A stretch of DNA of 64,000 nucleotides from Marinifilum sp965230805 (lineage in GTDB: Bacteria; Bacteroidota; Bacteroidia; Bacteroidales; Marinifilaceae): contig NZ_OZ246019.1 in the NCBI RefSeq assembly GCF_965230805.1, positions 3,596,001 to 3,660,000 on the forward strand, given 5' to 3'. The notes beneath the pieces are model-generated. The model ran no database searches. It was given only the letters and a program-made list of their open reading frames with translations, and was not told the origin of the DNA. Numbering within the stretch: position 1 is the stretch's first letter; every line of letters begins with the position of its first letter. Of the stretch, positions 59,801 to 64,000 are shown piece by piece. The position numbers were made by a program, and so were the translations under genes.

Positions 59801-60115
59801 AATAATCTTGGGACAGAGACCTCGAAGCTTGAACTTAAAAGGATAGGACATTACTATATTGACAAAAGCAATACCAATCCGAATGGAGTCTCTGGTTTTG
59901 TTGGAGAGGGAGTGTATTATGGGCTATCTTCTTATTACGAAGTTAATAACTCCGATTATCCAAATAAATATGTTTACGCTTCAAGTTATTATAATGCAAA
60001 TAATAATTATGGGATTTCATCTCCATCCACAATTTATATGTATCAGCAAAGTAGTGGCAGCAATTGGTTTAAAAGAGAGCTCTATTTTCAAATTCATTGT
60101 ATAAAAAACGATTAA
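50855..60115 (+). CDS. giant repetitive surface protein with FISUMP-like C-terminus
   Basis: This 3,086-residue secreted protein has a signal peptide MRKIYTLLILSFLFVDLSVF, cleaved after AQ; ATG 50882 is an alternative start 9 codons later. Domains in order: N-terminal Bacteroidota adhesin/tail-fibre-type head (about 32-105, KGLLTPRLTSAQRINMF); seven 54-residue tandem repeats plus one variant (about 107-545) each with DPNDPNGDGDTSD; phage-tail-fibre-like modules in an apparent 1.9-kb exact duplication (about 557-1190 and 1314-1947; DDKDAATKIYVDGL, YTKTETNSLLDEKI); three 100-residue repeats (about 1948-2249); five Ig-like modules (about 2390-2895, YDYADxExDAESGTTFAWYRA); and a C-terminal FISUMP-like domain (about 2900-3086, VCPSGWAIPSFNDWNNLG). 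No type IX CTD is seen. Confidence 0.9.
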   Translation: MSHKQNKTIMRKIYTLLILSFLFVDLSVFAQENGVSIGKGKNPPHAKAILEIFSVEKGLLTPRLTSAQRINMFDSNDESAKGLLVFDTDNNAFFFWDGFKWIEVSESTSGNPLNDKDPNDPNGDGDTSDGKSGELGQVKYNIKTESLWYYDGSLWIELSESTAGDPLNDKDPNDPNGDGDTSDGKSGELGQVKYNIKTESLWYYDGSLWIELSESTAGDPLNDKDPNDPNGDGDTSDGKSGELGQVKYNIKTESLWYYDGSLWIELSESTAGDPLNDKDPNDPNGDGDTSDGKSGELGQVKYNIKTESLWYYDGSLWIELSESTAGDPLNDKDPNDPNGDGDTSDGKSGELGQVKYNIKTESLWYYDGSRIWIELSESTAGDPLNDKDPNDPNGDGDTSDGKSGELGQVKYNIKTESLWYYDGSLWIELSESTAGDPLNDKDPNDPNGDGDTSDGKSGELGQVKYNIKTESLWYYDGSLWIELSESTAGDPIDENDPNDPNGDGDTSDKRIGKAGDIRYSEITKTLWFYDGLEWKPINTDHQLFSDILAVSSDANAQQIKNLADPVDDKDAATKIYVDGLVSDKVDQVAGKQLSSNDYTDADKAIVSDAEQKSNKNAANGYAGLDANKKIDESQLPKMTVGNVYAVNNETEQLALTAVTGDVAVRSDENKTYMHNGGAAGDMSDWTEMKTPSGEVFSVNGKKGDVVIHVADIPGLQTTINNMADLSNVYTKTETNSLLDEKINTPSGQNNKILATDGTGTLVWADKSVFTDSDDQTLSLNGKKIAISEGNEIDLSALLVDNQDLSDVLSQGNSAGGKHIKNLLSPVDDQDAATKLYVDGLTDIKVDKVSGKQLSTNDYTDSEKAIVADAEQKSNKNVSGGYAGLDSNRKIDESQLPKITVGNVYAVDTEAQQLALSASRGDVAVRSDQNKTYMHNGGAVGDMSDWTEMKTPSGEVFSVNGKKGDVSLNITDIPELQTKLDGKADAGASYTKAQADALLGNKIDTPTGENDKMLTTDATGNLVWADKTSFTDTDDQTLSLTGTVLEIADGNTVDLASISSDDQKITKSGASISLEDGGTVTLNDDDANNEIQDLSFTGDVLKITNNTSASSIDLSAYKDNTDDQALSKSGASISLEDGGTVTLNDDDANNEIQDLSFTGDVLKITNNTSASSIDLSAYKDNTDDQALSKSGASISLEDGGTITLNDDDASNEIQDLSLLGNTLKITNNSSATNIDLTSYKDNTDKQSLIVSGSTLSITNGNSVNLTGVSPDEQTLSLSGSTLSISNGNDVDLSNVSSDDQNLAEVLSQGSDAGSKQIKNLADPVDDKDAATKIYVDGLVSDKVDQVAGKQLSSNDYTDADKAIVSDAEQKSNKNAANGYAGLDANKKIDESQLPKMTVGNVYAVNNETEQLALTAVTGDVAVRSDENKTYMHNGGAAGDMSDWTEMKTPSGEVFSVNGKKGDVVIHVADIPGLQTTINNMADLSNVYTKTETNSLLDEKINTPSGQNNKILATDGTGTLVWADKSVFTDSDDQTLSLNGKKIAISEGNEIDLSALLVDNQDLSDVLSQGNSAGGKHIKNLLSPVDDQDAATKLYVDGLTDIKVDKVSGKQLSTNDYTDSEKAIVADAEQKSNKNVSGGYAGLDSNRKIDESQLPKITVGNVYAVDTEAQQLALSASRGDVAVRSDQNKTYMHNGGAVGDMSDWTEMKTPSGEVFSVNGKKGDVSLNITDIPELQTKLDGKADAGASYTKAQADALLGNKIDTPTGENDKMLTTDATGNLVWADKTSFTDTDDQTLSLTGTVLEIADGNTVDLASISSDDQKITKSGASISLEDGGTVTLNDDDANNEIQDLSFTGDVLKITNNTSASSIDLSAYKDNTDDQALSKSGASISLEDGGTVTLNDDDANNEIQDLSFTGDVLKITNNTSASSIDLSAYKDNTDDQALSKSGASISLEDGGSVSLNDDDASNELQDLTGAVLNGSNVLNLSIENGTGTSVDLSALADNTDDQEAFEVKYNNSSSGMVATDVKAAIDELKSGSSDDQALSKSGATISLEDGGSVSLNDDDASNELQDLTGAVLNGSNVLNLSIENGTGTSVDLSALADNTDDQEAFEVKYNNSSSGMVATDVKAAIDELKSGSSDDQALSKSGASISLEDGGTIALNDDDASNELQDLTGAVLNGSNVLNLSIENGTGTSVDLSALADNTDDQEAFEVKYNNSSSGMVATDVKAAIDELKSGSSDDQALSKSGATISLEDGGSVSLNDDDANNEIQDLSFTGDVLKITNNTSASSIDLSAYKDNTDDQKLNEVLTEGNDAGDMQIKNLKDPVDDQDAVTKSYSDNYTFAQPMTSAEMLAISSPKPGRLVFSTDHSPSGSLMIYYNGSWVSLGSANASPYATSVSQSATVLKQGNPVTGSYVYNDVDGDPEATSTFKWYSADDELGANEAEISGAVAKTYTIQTVDVGKYLRFGVTPIAGSGVGQGRHIKSGTFTGPILANEVPTASNVNFTGTVKLANTLTGSYDYADAENDAESGTTFAWYRANNNSGDNAAVISTAKDYKLIAEDVGKFISFAVVPKASSGTSPGSEVRSTYQGPVADNEAPRALNVKFTGTLAITQTLTGTYDYADTESDAESGTTFAWYRADNNAGLNAAAISGATEENYTLTAADIGKHIAFAVVPKASSGTGLGNEVRSTYQGPVADNNTPTVSNVNFTGALAITQTLTGTYDYADMENDAENGTTFAWHRADNSSGDNAAVIGATTKDYTLTAEDVGKYISFSVTPGANSGSTPGNEAFSAYQGPILDNQPPVISDLSIPSGLYQTATINATYTYSDKEDDPQGTHIYDWELANDNSGTGAISVSTSSTYTLQAADNGKYLRLTIEPKATAGSPTGSKVQTIWVGPIKKCGGTVSYYGYTYDEVLLKPEGKDATCWLKQSMKNSAGYPAFNTRFINAYAVLGSPSNSTDKSYRKTSSVCPSGWAIPSFNDWNNLGTETSKLELKRIGHYYIDKSNTNPNGVSGFVGEGVYYGLSSYYEVNNSDYPNKYVYASSYYNANNNYGISSPSTIYMYQQSSGSNWFKRELYFQIHCIKND
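51175..52480 (+). repeat. seven 162-bp tandem repeats plus one degenerate unit
   Basis: Units starting near 51189, 51351, 51513, 51675, 51837, 52001 and 52163 encode the same 54 residues with only a few silent or near-silent changes (such as GACGGG/GATGGG, AGTTTG/AGCTTG). The fifth unit has a 3-base insertion giving SRIWIEL where the others have SLWIEL. An eighth, diverged unit begins near 52325 (GDPIDENDPNDP). Near-identity indicates recent expansion or frequent homogenisation. Confidence 0.92.
52524..54423 (+). repeat. first copy of a 1.9-kb internal duplication
   Basis: Positions 52524-54423 recur at 54795-56694 with a period of 2,271 bp. All compared stretches and the encoded proteins match exactly. 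The copies diverge abruptly at both ends. Confidence 0.9.
54795..56694 (+). repeat. second copy of the 1.9-kb internal duplication
   Basis: Repeat of 52524-54423. The 371 bp between the copies (54424-54794) is unique and encodes related LSLSGSTLSISNGN-type motifs, indicating older divergence of the module family. Confidence 0.9.
56695..57600 (+). repeat. three 300-bp tandem repeats
   Basis: The block beginning AGCTTGGAAGATGGCGG recurs at 56704, 57004, 57304 and (partial) 57604. Each complete unit encodes 100 residues including GAVLNGSNVLNLSIENGTGT and GMVATDVKAAIDELKSGSS. The units differ mainly by TCGGTAAGC versus ACGATTGCA. Confidence 0.9.
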
Positions 60116-60123
60116 TAGCAAGT

Positions 60124-60222
60124 ATGAAACGAGCAAGATTAAATGATTATTAAACATACACGGTAATGATTATTTTGATCTTGCCGCTTTCATCTAACAA
60201 ATGGAAAAATTATAAACAGATG
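60124..60222 (+). repeat. two-hairpin dispersed repeat, copy d
   Basis: ATGAAACGAGCAAGATTAAA begins 9 bp after the giant gene stop codon. TTTGATCTTGC closes the first hairpin (GCAAGAT:ATCTTGC), and TTCATCTAACAAATGGAA is a slightly weakened second hairpin. The repeat tail AAACAGATG supplies the ATG at 60220 that starts the next gene. Confidence 0.75.
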
Positions 60223-61638
60223 AATAAATTAATATGGAAAGCGTTTTTTTTAATTCTTACGCTAACTAGTAGTGCTCAAACACCTATATCGCACGAGCTA
60301 AAAGTTAGTGGTGATGTTATCAAACGGTATGCAGTTTCTTTATCGCATTGGGTGAACGGTTATGAAGTACCTGCCCAATTCGATGCGGAAAATAAAGGTG
60401 ATACACTGGTTTTTCATGTGCCAAATAGTTGCATGCCATGTCAGTTAAATATCAAATTCGAGTCTAATAGCAATGAACAAGGTTCAGTTTCAGTAAGTGT
60501 TTTTATGGCAAACAAGGATTTGCATTTAGCAATATCCGATTGGAGGAGCGAACCCAATTGGCATGGAGATTTGGAGAATTTGGCACATAGTGTTTTTACA
60601 AAAGAATGTGCCGAAAAAAAGCAACAACTCATGTTGCTTCAAAATTTCCTGTCAAGTTATACCGACGATGATGAACTGAATAAACAAGCCTCTGCTACTT
60701 ATGTTTCGAAAAGAAAAATTCATAATCAATGGGTAAAACAGCAAGTAAATGAGAATAGTGGATTATGGGTTAGCCGGAAATGGAAAAATCAGTTAATCAC
60801 AGGCGTTAATCTTTCTTCAGATAAGAAAAGAAATTTGGAGGAAATAATTGACCATGCATTTGATTTTGAAGATTTCAAAGATACCACTCTTCTAAATACC
60901 GATTATTACTTAAATCTGATTAATAATTATATGAGTATGAACGAAATGTTGGTGCAGGTAGCAGAATTAAATCGTAACAGTTTAATGACTGAAGCTGGTA
61001 ATCTGCTGGCGCAAAAGGCATCTTTTGGGGATCCTCGTTTATATGGCTGGGTTGTGGATTATTTATTTACCAATTATGAAAGGTATTCTATTCAAACAGG
61101 AATAGATATGCTACAACAACACATAAATAAGCCCAACTGTAAAACCTATAAAAAAATAGAAATAAACAGGCGTTTAAAGGGGAATAAAAAGCTTGCCGTT
61201 GGTAAAATTGCACCAAAATTATTACTAAAAAATAGTTTGAATGAAGACTTAGAATATAAACCCGGAGAGGACAAATTAAATCTGTTATTCTTTTACGAGT
61301 CCTCTTGTCCTCATTGTGAGGAATTCATGCAGCATATAAGTAAAATAACTCAACTAACTGATTTTTCAGATTTCATGTCAGTAACTACAGTTTCTCTGGA
61401 TGATGATTTTGATATCTGGCAACAGTATCATGAAAAACAAACTGTCAATTGGGATGATTTTTATGCCGAAGGAGGAATTAATGGCACGATTGCAAAAGAT
61501 TATTGTTTGCTTTCTACACCAAGTATCTTTTTGTTGGATGAAACGAATAGAATAGAACTAAAGCCTAACAACATTGTTGAACTGCTTGAATATTTTTATG
61601 ACAAAGATAAAGTGAAGCAATGCTTGAGCTTGTTGTAA
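60220..61638 (+). CDS. secreted thioredoxin-like protein
   Basis: This 472-residue protein is read from the ATG at 60220, which opens a signal peptide (MNKLIWKAFFLILTLTSSAQ). The N-terminal and middle portions have no recognised domain. Residues from about 340 form a thioredoxin-like fold with the redox motif SSCPHCEEFM (near 363-366) and the cis-Pro-type loop STPSIFLLDE. It resembles Bacteroidota TlpA/DUF5106-type periplasmic proteins. It lies downstream of the giant surface protein gene, so disulfide handling of that protein is possible but unproven. Confidence 0.75.
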   Translation: MNKLIWKAFFLILTLTSSAQTPISHELKVSGDVIKRYAVSLSHWVNGYEVPAQFDAENKGDTLVFHVPNSCMPCQLNIKFESNSNEQGSVSVSVFMANKDLHLAISDWRSEPNWHGDLENLAHSVFTKECAEKKQQLMLLQNFLSSYTDDDELNKQASATYVSKRKIHNQWVKQQVNENSGLWVSRKWKNQLITGVNLSSDKKRNLEEIIDHAFDFEDFKDTTLLNTDYYLNLINNYMSMNEMLVQVAELNRNSLMTEAGNLLAQKASFGDPRLYGWVVDYLFTNYERYSIQTGIDMLQQHINKPNCKTYKKIEINRRLKGNKKLAVGKIAPKLLLKNSLNEDLEYKPGEDKLNLLFFYESSCPHCEEFMQHISKITQLTDFSDFMSVTTVSLDDDFDIWQQYHEKQTVNWDDFYAEGGINGTIAKDYCLLSTPSIFLLDETNRIELKPNNIVELLEYFYDKDKVKQCLSLL

Positions 61639-62033
61639 TTAGCCTTACCAAGACGGAATTATCATCGTAGCTCATCCCAAAGGATAAAAAACGGCAATAG
61701 CTGAGAAAGAGACACTGTACTACCCGCCAACTAGGGGTAGTACAGTTACCTATAAAAGCTACTTTCTACACACAATTGTTTTCTGTAAAATTGTTGGCAA
61801 AGAATAAGTGATATACACCTACATAAGTGAGAGCATCAAAAACAAAAAGACCCATTTCGCAAGAAGCCTTTGAGTCTCTTGGTGAACATCTTCTTTATCC
61901 CTTTGTGTTAATATTTTTTTAGGGATTATAATATTGATACCCTCAACTTAAAGAGAGAGCATCAAAAACAAATAGAAACTTATGGTTTAGAATGGCATAA
62001 GAGCTTGGCATTTACGAACTAAACTTGCAAAAC
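61639..62033. other. 395-bp intergenic region with a strong hairpin
   Basis: CTGTACTACCC (61715-61725) and GGGTAGTACAG (61735-61745) form a perfect 11-bp stem with a 9-nt loop but no T-run. GAGAGCATCAAAAACAAA occurs twice (about 61829 and 61956). Nothing else is recognised. Confidence 0.5.
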
Positions 62034-62639
62034 ATGGAGAAGTTTGGAGCATATAAAATTTTACAGGAAATGCGATTGGTAGTTGAGTATTATCATGGAG
62101 TCATCAAATTGGAGGATATCATTGGCTTAAGAAACAGGATAAAAGAGGAAGAAAATTTTAAAGCATACTCGAATACAATACTCGATTTTAGAGATTGTAT
62201 TCTGGATATAGAGCATGACGAATTACCGGAAATGATTGCTTATTTAAAAAGTAATTCCATAATTAACATGGATCGGAAAGTAGCCTTTTTGGCTTCTACA
62301 CCAAACGAGGTGGTTTTAAGTATGCTATACCAACAACTCTTGATTGAGTCGGGGATTGTATATGCAACTAAAATATTTTCTACCTGCAAAGCAGCCACTG
62401 GTTTCTTTGATTTCGAAAGATTTGGAGAAGATGAGTTAATTGATATTATTCAGAACTTAAAATCATTGCACAGGACAGCAAATGCGAATAGCTATGCAAA
62501 ATTTGACAACAAGAACATTGCTAGTCCAGATTCGCAATTAGTCTTAATGGAGCACAGGATTTTTAACATTGCTAGTCCTGATTTTCAATCAGGGCTAATG
62601 GAGCATAGGATTTTTAATCCGAAAGATCGGAACCTTTGA
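62034..62639 (+). CDS. SpoIIAA/STAS-like protein with repeat-derived C-terminus
   Basis: This 201-residue protein is read from the ATG at 62034. Residues 1 to about 150 have alternating strands and helices (LVVEYYHGVIKLEDIIGLRN; TILDFRDCILDIEHDELPEM) like SpoIIAA-like single-domain proteins of Bacteroidota. The last roughly 45 residues are two 17-residue copies of NIASPDxQxxLMEHRIF plus NPKDRNL, encoded by REP-like DNA also found at the window's left edge. The tail is therefore probably an intruder rather than part of the fold. Function unknown. Confidence 0.65.
   Translation: MEKFGAYKILQEMRLVVEYYHGVIKLEDIIGLRNRIKEEENFKAYSNTILDFRDCILDIEHDELPEMIAYLKSNSIINMDRKVAFLASTPNEVVLSMLYQQLLIESGIVYATKIFSTCKAATGFFDFERFGEDELIDIIQNLKSLHRTANANSYAKFDNKNIASPDSQLVLMEHRIFNIASPDFQSGLMEHRIFNPKDRNL
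62513..62626 (+). repeat. REP-like tandem pair forming the 3' end of the upstream gene
   Basis: Two 51-bp units (AACATTGCTAGTCC... from 62515 and 62566) each end in ATTTTT. The second has a hairpin AGTCCTGATT-TTC-AATCAGGGCT and a second hairpin GGATT-TTT-AATCC, the usual layout of REP elements. Positions 1-50 carry a related sequence. Confidence 0.75.
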
Positions 62640-63095
62640 TACTATCAGTTTGGGTCAAAAAACTGCAATACCAATAAAAAAAGAGGAGTAGACAATAGGG
62701 CAATTTCGAGCTTCATCACAGAAAAATTGACCAATGGCACACTTCAGCCAGAATAACCATGCAAAAGGTCTCGCTCTATTGTCACAATGATTTTATTCTT
62801 TGGCCAGAAGTACTTCCTTAGCCAAGACTAAACCTCTATTGTTTTTGCAGAAAATGATAAAATCCCAATGGGACACAGTGTATCACCAAGGATTTTATCA
62901 TACGAAAAAAGAGCAATGCCATCGGTTTATAATTATATTCCATTTGTCAGAAGGAAGCCACACGATCAAATAATCATTAGCCTGTGCGTTTAATAATTAT
63001 TTTAATCATGCTCGTTTCAAAACCAAGAATCTGGATTTATGTTCTGTTATAACGGTATAAATACTCGAACTCAGCTTCATGCCATTTTAATTGAA
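62640..63095. other. 456-bp intergenic region with hairpins and a dispersed repeat
   Basis: ATGATAAAATCC (62854-62865) and GGATTTTATCAT (62890-62901) are a perfect 12-bp inverted repeat with a 24-nt loop. Copy e of the two-hairpin repeat occupies 62919-63019. No gene is visible. Confidence 0.55.
62919..63019 (-). repeat. two-hairpin dispersed repeat, copy e
   Basis: On the minus strand: TGAAACGAGCATGATTAAAA, a central TAATGATTATTTGATCGTG and GGCTTCCTTCTGACAAATGG, then AATTATAAACCGATGG. It is downstream of the Crp/Fnr-like gene and in the opposite orientation to copies a, b and d. Confidence 0.75.
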
Positions 63096-63692
63096 CTAAG
63101 CCGGATTGCGTTGTTTTTCCAACAGCCTTACTTTCATTCTCGACAGGGTAGTATAGTGTACCCCCAGGTAATTGGCAATCATTCTATCGGTAATACCATT
63201 GTAAATGTCCCCGTATTCTTCAATAAAGTTAAGGTACCTTTTTTCTATGCTTTCCTCTTTTAGCATTTTTAGTTGCAGGTAGGTTGAGCTTAAATCTTGG
63301 GTAAGCAGTTTGTAATACAAATCCGAGATTTTATCATCTTTAAAAGTAATGGAACACAAATAATCTCGGTTTATTGCAATTAGTTTTCCTTTACTAAGAA
63401 ATTTTGCTTTCATATCACCACACTTTTCCTGATCAATTTCGATTGCAGGTCGTAAGGCATTACCAGCACGTTTAAAATCAATAATGGTTTGTTTGTTATA
63501 CTTTTCAAGCCAATAGAGTTGCACCGTACCTTCCAGAACGATACAAAAATAATTAGGCTTTACAATTTCTTTTGGAACATGATCGTTTTTTTCAAATTCC
63601 AATAAGTTTGAATTGGGTTCAAAATCGAACTTATTCATGCTGTCAACAGGTATGCCGGTGGCATCTGTAATTAATTCTGAGAGTTTAATCAT
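63096..63692 (-). CDS. Crp/Fnr-family transcription regulator
   Basis: This 198-residue protein is read from the ATG at 63692. A further 41 codons upstream are open but lack a plausible start context. The N-terminal part is a cyclic-nucleotide-binding-like beta-barrel (YFCIVLEGTVQLYWLEKYNK), then a dimerisation helix (LQLKMLKEESIEKRYLNFIE) and a Crp-type winged HTH (TDRMIANYLGVHYTTLSRMK). No Fnr cysteines are seen. Ligand and targets are unknown. Confidence 0.88.
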   Translation of the reverse strand: MIKLSELITDATGIPVDSMNKFDFEPNSNLLEFEKNDHVPKEIVKPNYFCIVLEGTVQLYWLEKYNKQTIIDFKRAGNALRPAIEIDQEKCGDMKAKFLSKGKLIAINRDYLCSITFKDDKISDLYYKLLTQDLSSTYLQLKMLKEESIEKRYLNFIEEYGDIYNGITDRMIANYLGVHYTTLSRMKVRLLEKQRNPA

Positions 63693-64000
63693 TTTTAACA
63701 AAATATTGAAATAAAAAATATGAATAAATCCTCCATGTTTATTATAGTAAACCGGTGGGTAATGTTGTTTTTTGGCTAGTAATGTTTGTGTTGGTTGCCG
63801 CAAGATACATAACAATTAAGTTATTCTCAAGTCTTACAAGTGGCTTTAAATTTACTATGAATGATTGTATTAATTAGACGAAATCGTTATTTGGCTTACT
63901 GGCAGTAAATTAGCATTTGCTAATTAGTGAAATGTTTTTTTAAACGTTAGCGTTTGCTAATGGTATTTTTTCGGTTTGCTACGTAAACTAGCAGTATTAA
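63693..64000. other. 308-bp region upstream of the Crp/Fnr gene
   Basis: A near-perfect hairpin AATTAGCA-TT-TGCTAATT (63908-63925) is followed by a related GTTAGCGTTTGCTAATGG near 63945-63962. The sequence runs off the window with no gene. The two sites look like degenerate copies of one TTAGC-N-GCTAA motif. Confidence 0.4.

Overview
The window is from a low-GC member of the Bacteroidota. The evidence is two SusC/SusD outer-membrane uptake pairs, a haem-type TonB-dependent receptor, a PorP/SprF-family protein, a type IX secretion sorting-like domain, N-terminal signal peptides ending in xxAQ, TTTG / TAnnTTTG-type promoters and almost no Shine-Dalgarno sequences. A marine Marinilabiliales/Marinifilaceae-type organism would fit, but that is a guess from gene style. 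The window looks like ordinary chromosome: housekeeping genes (thrS-infC-rpmI-rplT, lepB, dapB, nadB-nadC-nadA, tRNAs) alternate with envelope and uptake genes. Layout: 1-1150, a 21-bp-phased AT-rich repeat array in front of a small HTH gene. 1155-5414, divergent trehalose genes (GH15 hydrolase; fused trehalose-6-P synthase/phosphatase). 5570-8963, NAD de novo genes, with nadA carrying a 2-base frameshift at its active-site motif. 9393-11540, a TPR histidine kinase. 12112-13973, a metal-efflux permease, an HMA metal-binding protein and a BFD-like [2Fe-2S] protein. 14077-14892, an HD hydrolase. 14944-27451, two linked pepD-promoter-susC-susD units, of which the first has a decayed pepD. 27619-34733, a haem-type receptor, a 7TMR-HD protein, an NlpC/P60 hydrolase, a Nudix hydrolase and a WbqC-like protein. 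34827-40386, lepB, dapB and the translation operon, where infC appears to start on AUA. 40775-42988, a DPP-IV peptidase. 43296-43776, two identical tRNA-Gly(GCC) and one tRNA-Leu(GAG). 45516-61638, a large surface locus: two secreted proteins, a PorP/SprF protein, an OmpA/LysM protein, a 3,086-residue repeat protein and a secreted thioredoxin-like protein. 62034-63692, a SpoIIAA-like protein with a repeat-derived tail and a Crp/Fnr-like regulator. The most unusual material is repeats. (1) A non-autonomous mobile element (MITE) of about 260 bp occurs four times with inverted ends and about 5-bp target duplications; three copies lie within 5 bp of stop codons, one inside the former overlap of two convergent genes. 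(2) A second, unrelated family of about 100 bp occurs five times, folds as two hairpins and shows paired changes in a stem. (3) REP-like hairpin units at the left edge and near the right end have been read into a protein's C-terminus. (4) The 9.26-kb giant gene contains near-identical 162-bp tandem repeats with calcium-loop-like motifs, an apparently exact 1.9-kb internal duplication, three 300-bp repeats, five Ig-like modules and a C-terminal FISUMP-like domain. Its neighbours (PorP/SprF, OmpA-PD40-LysM and a type-B-sorting-like protein) recall the SprB-SprF surface adhesin system, but the giant protein uses phage-tail-fibre-like modules and shows no type IX sorting domain. This locus is the best candidate here for an undescribed system.
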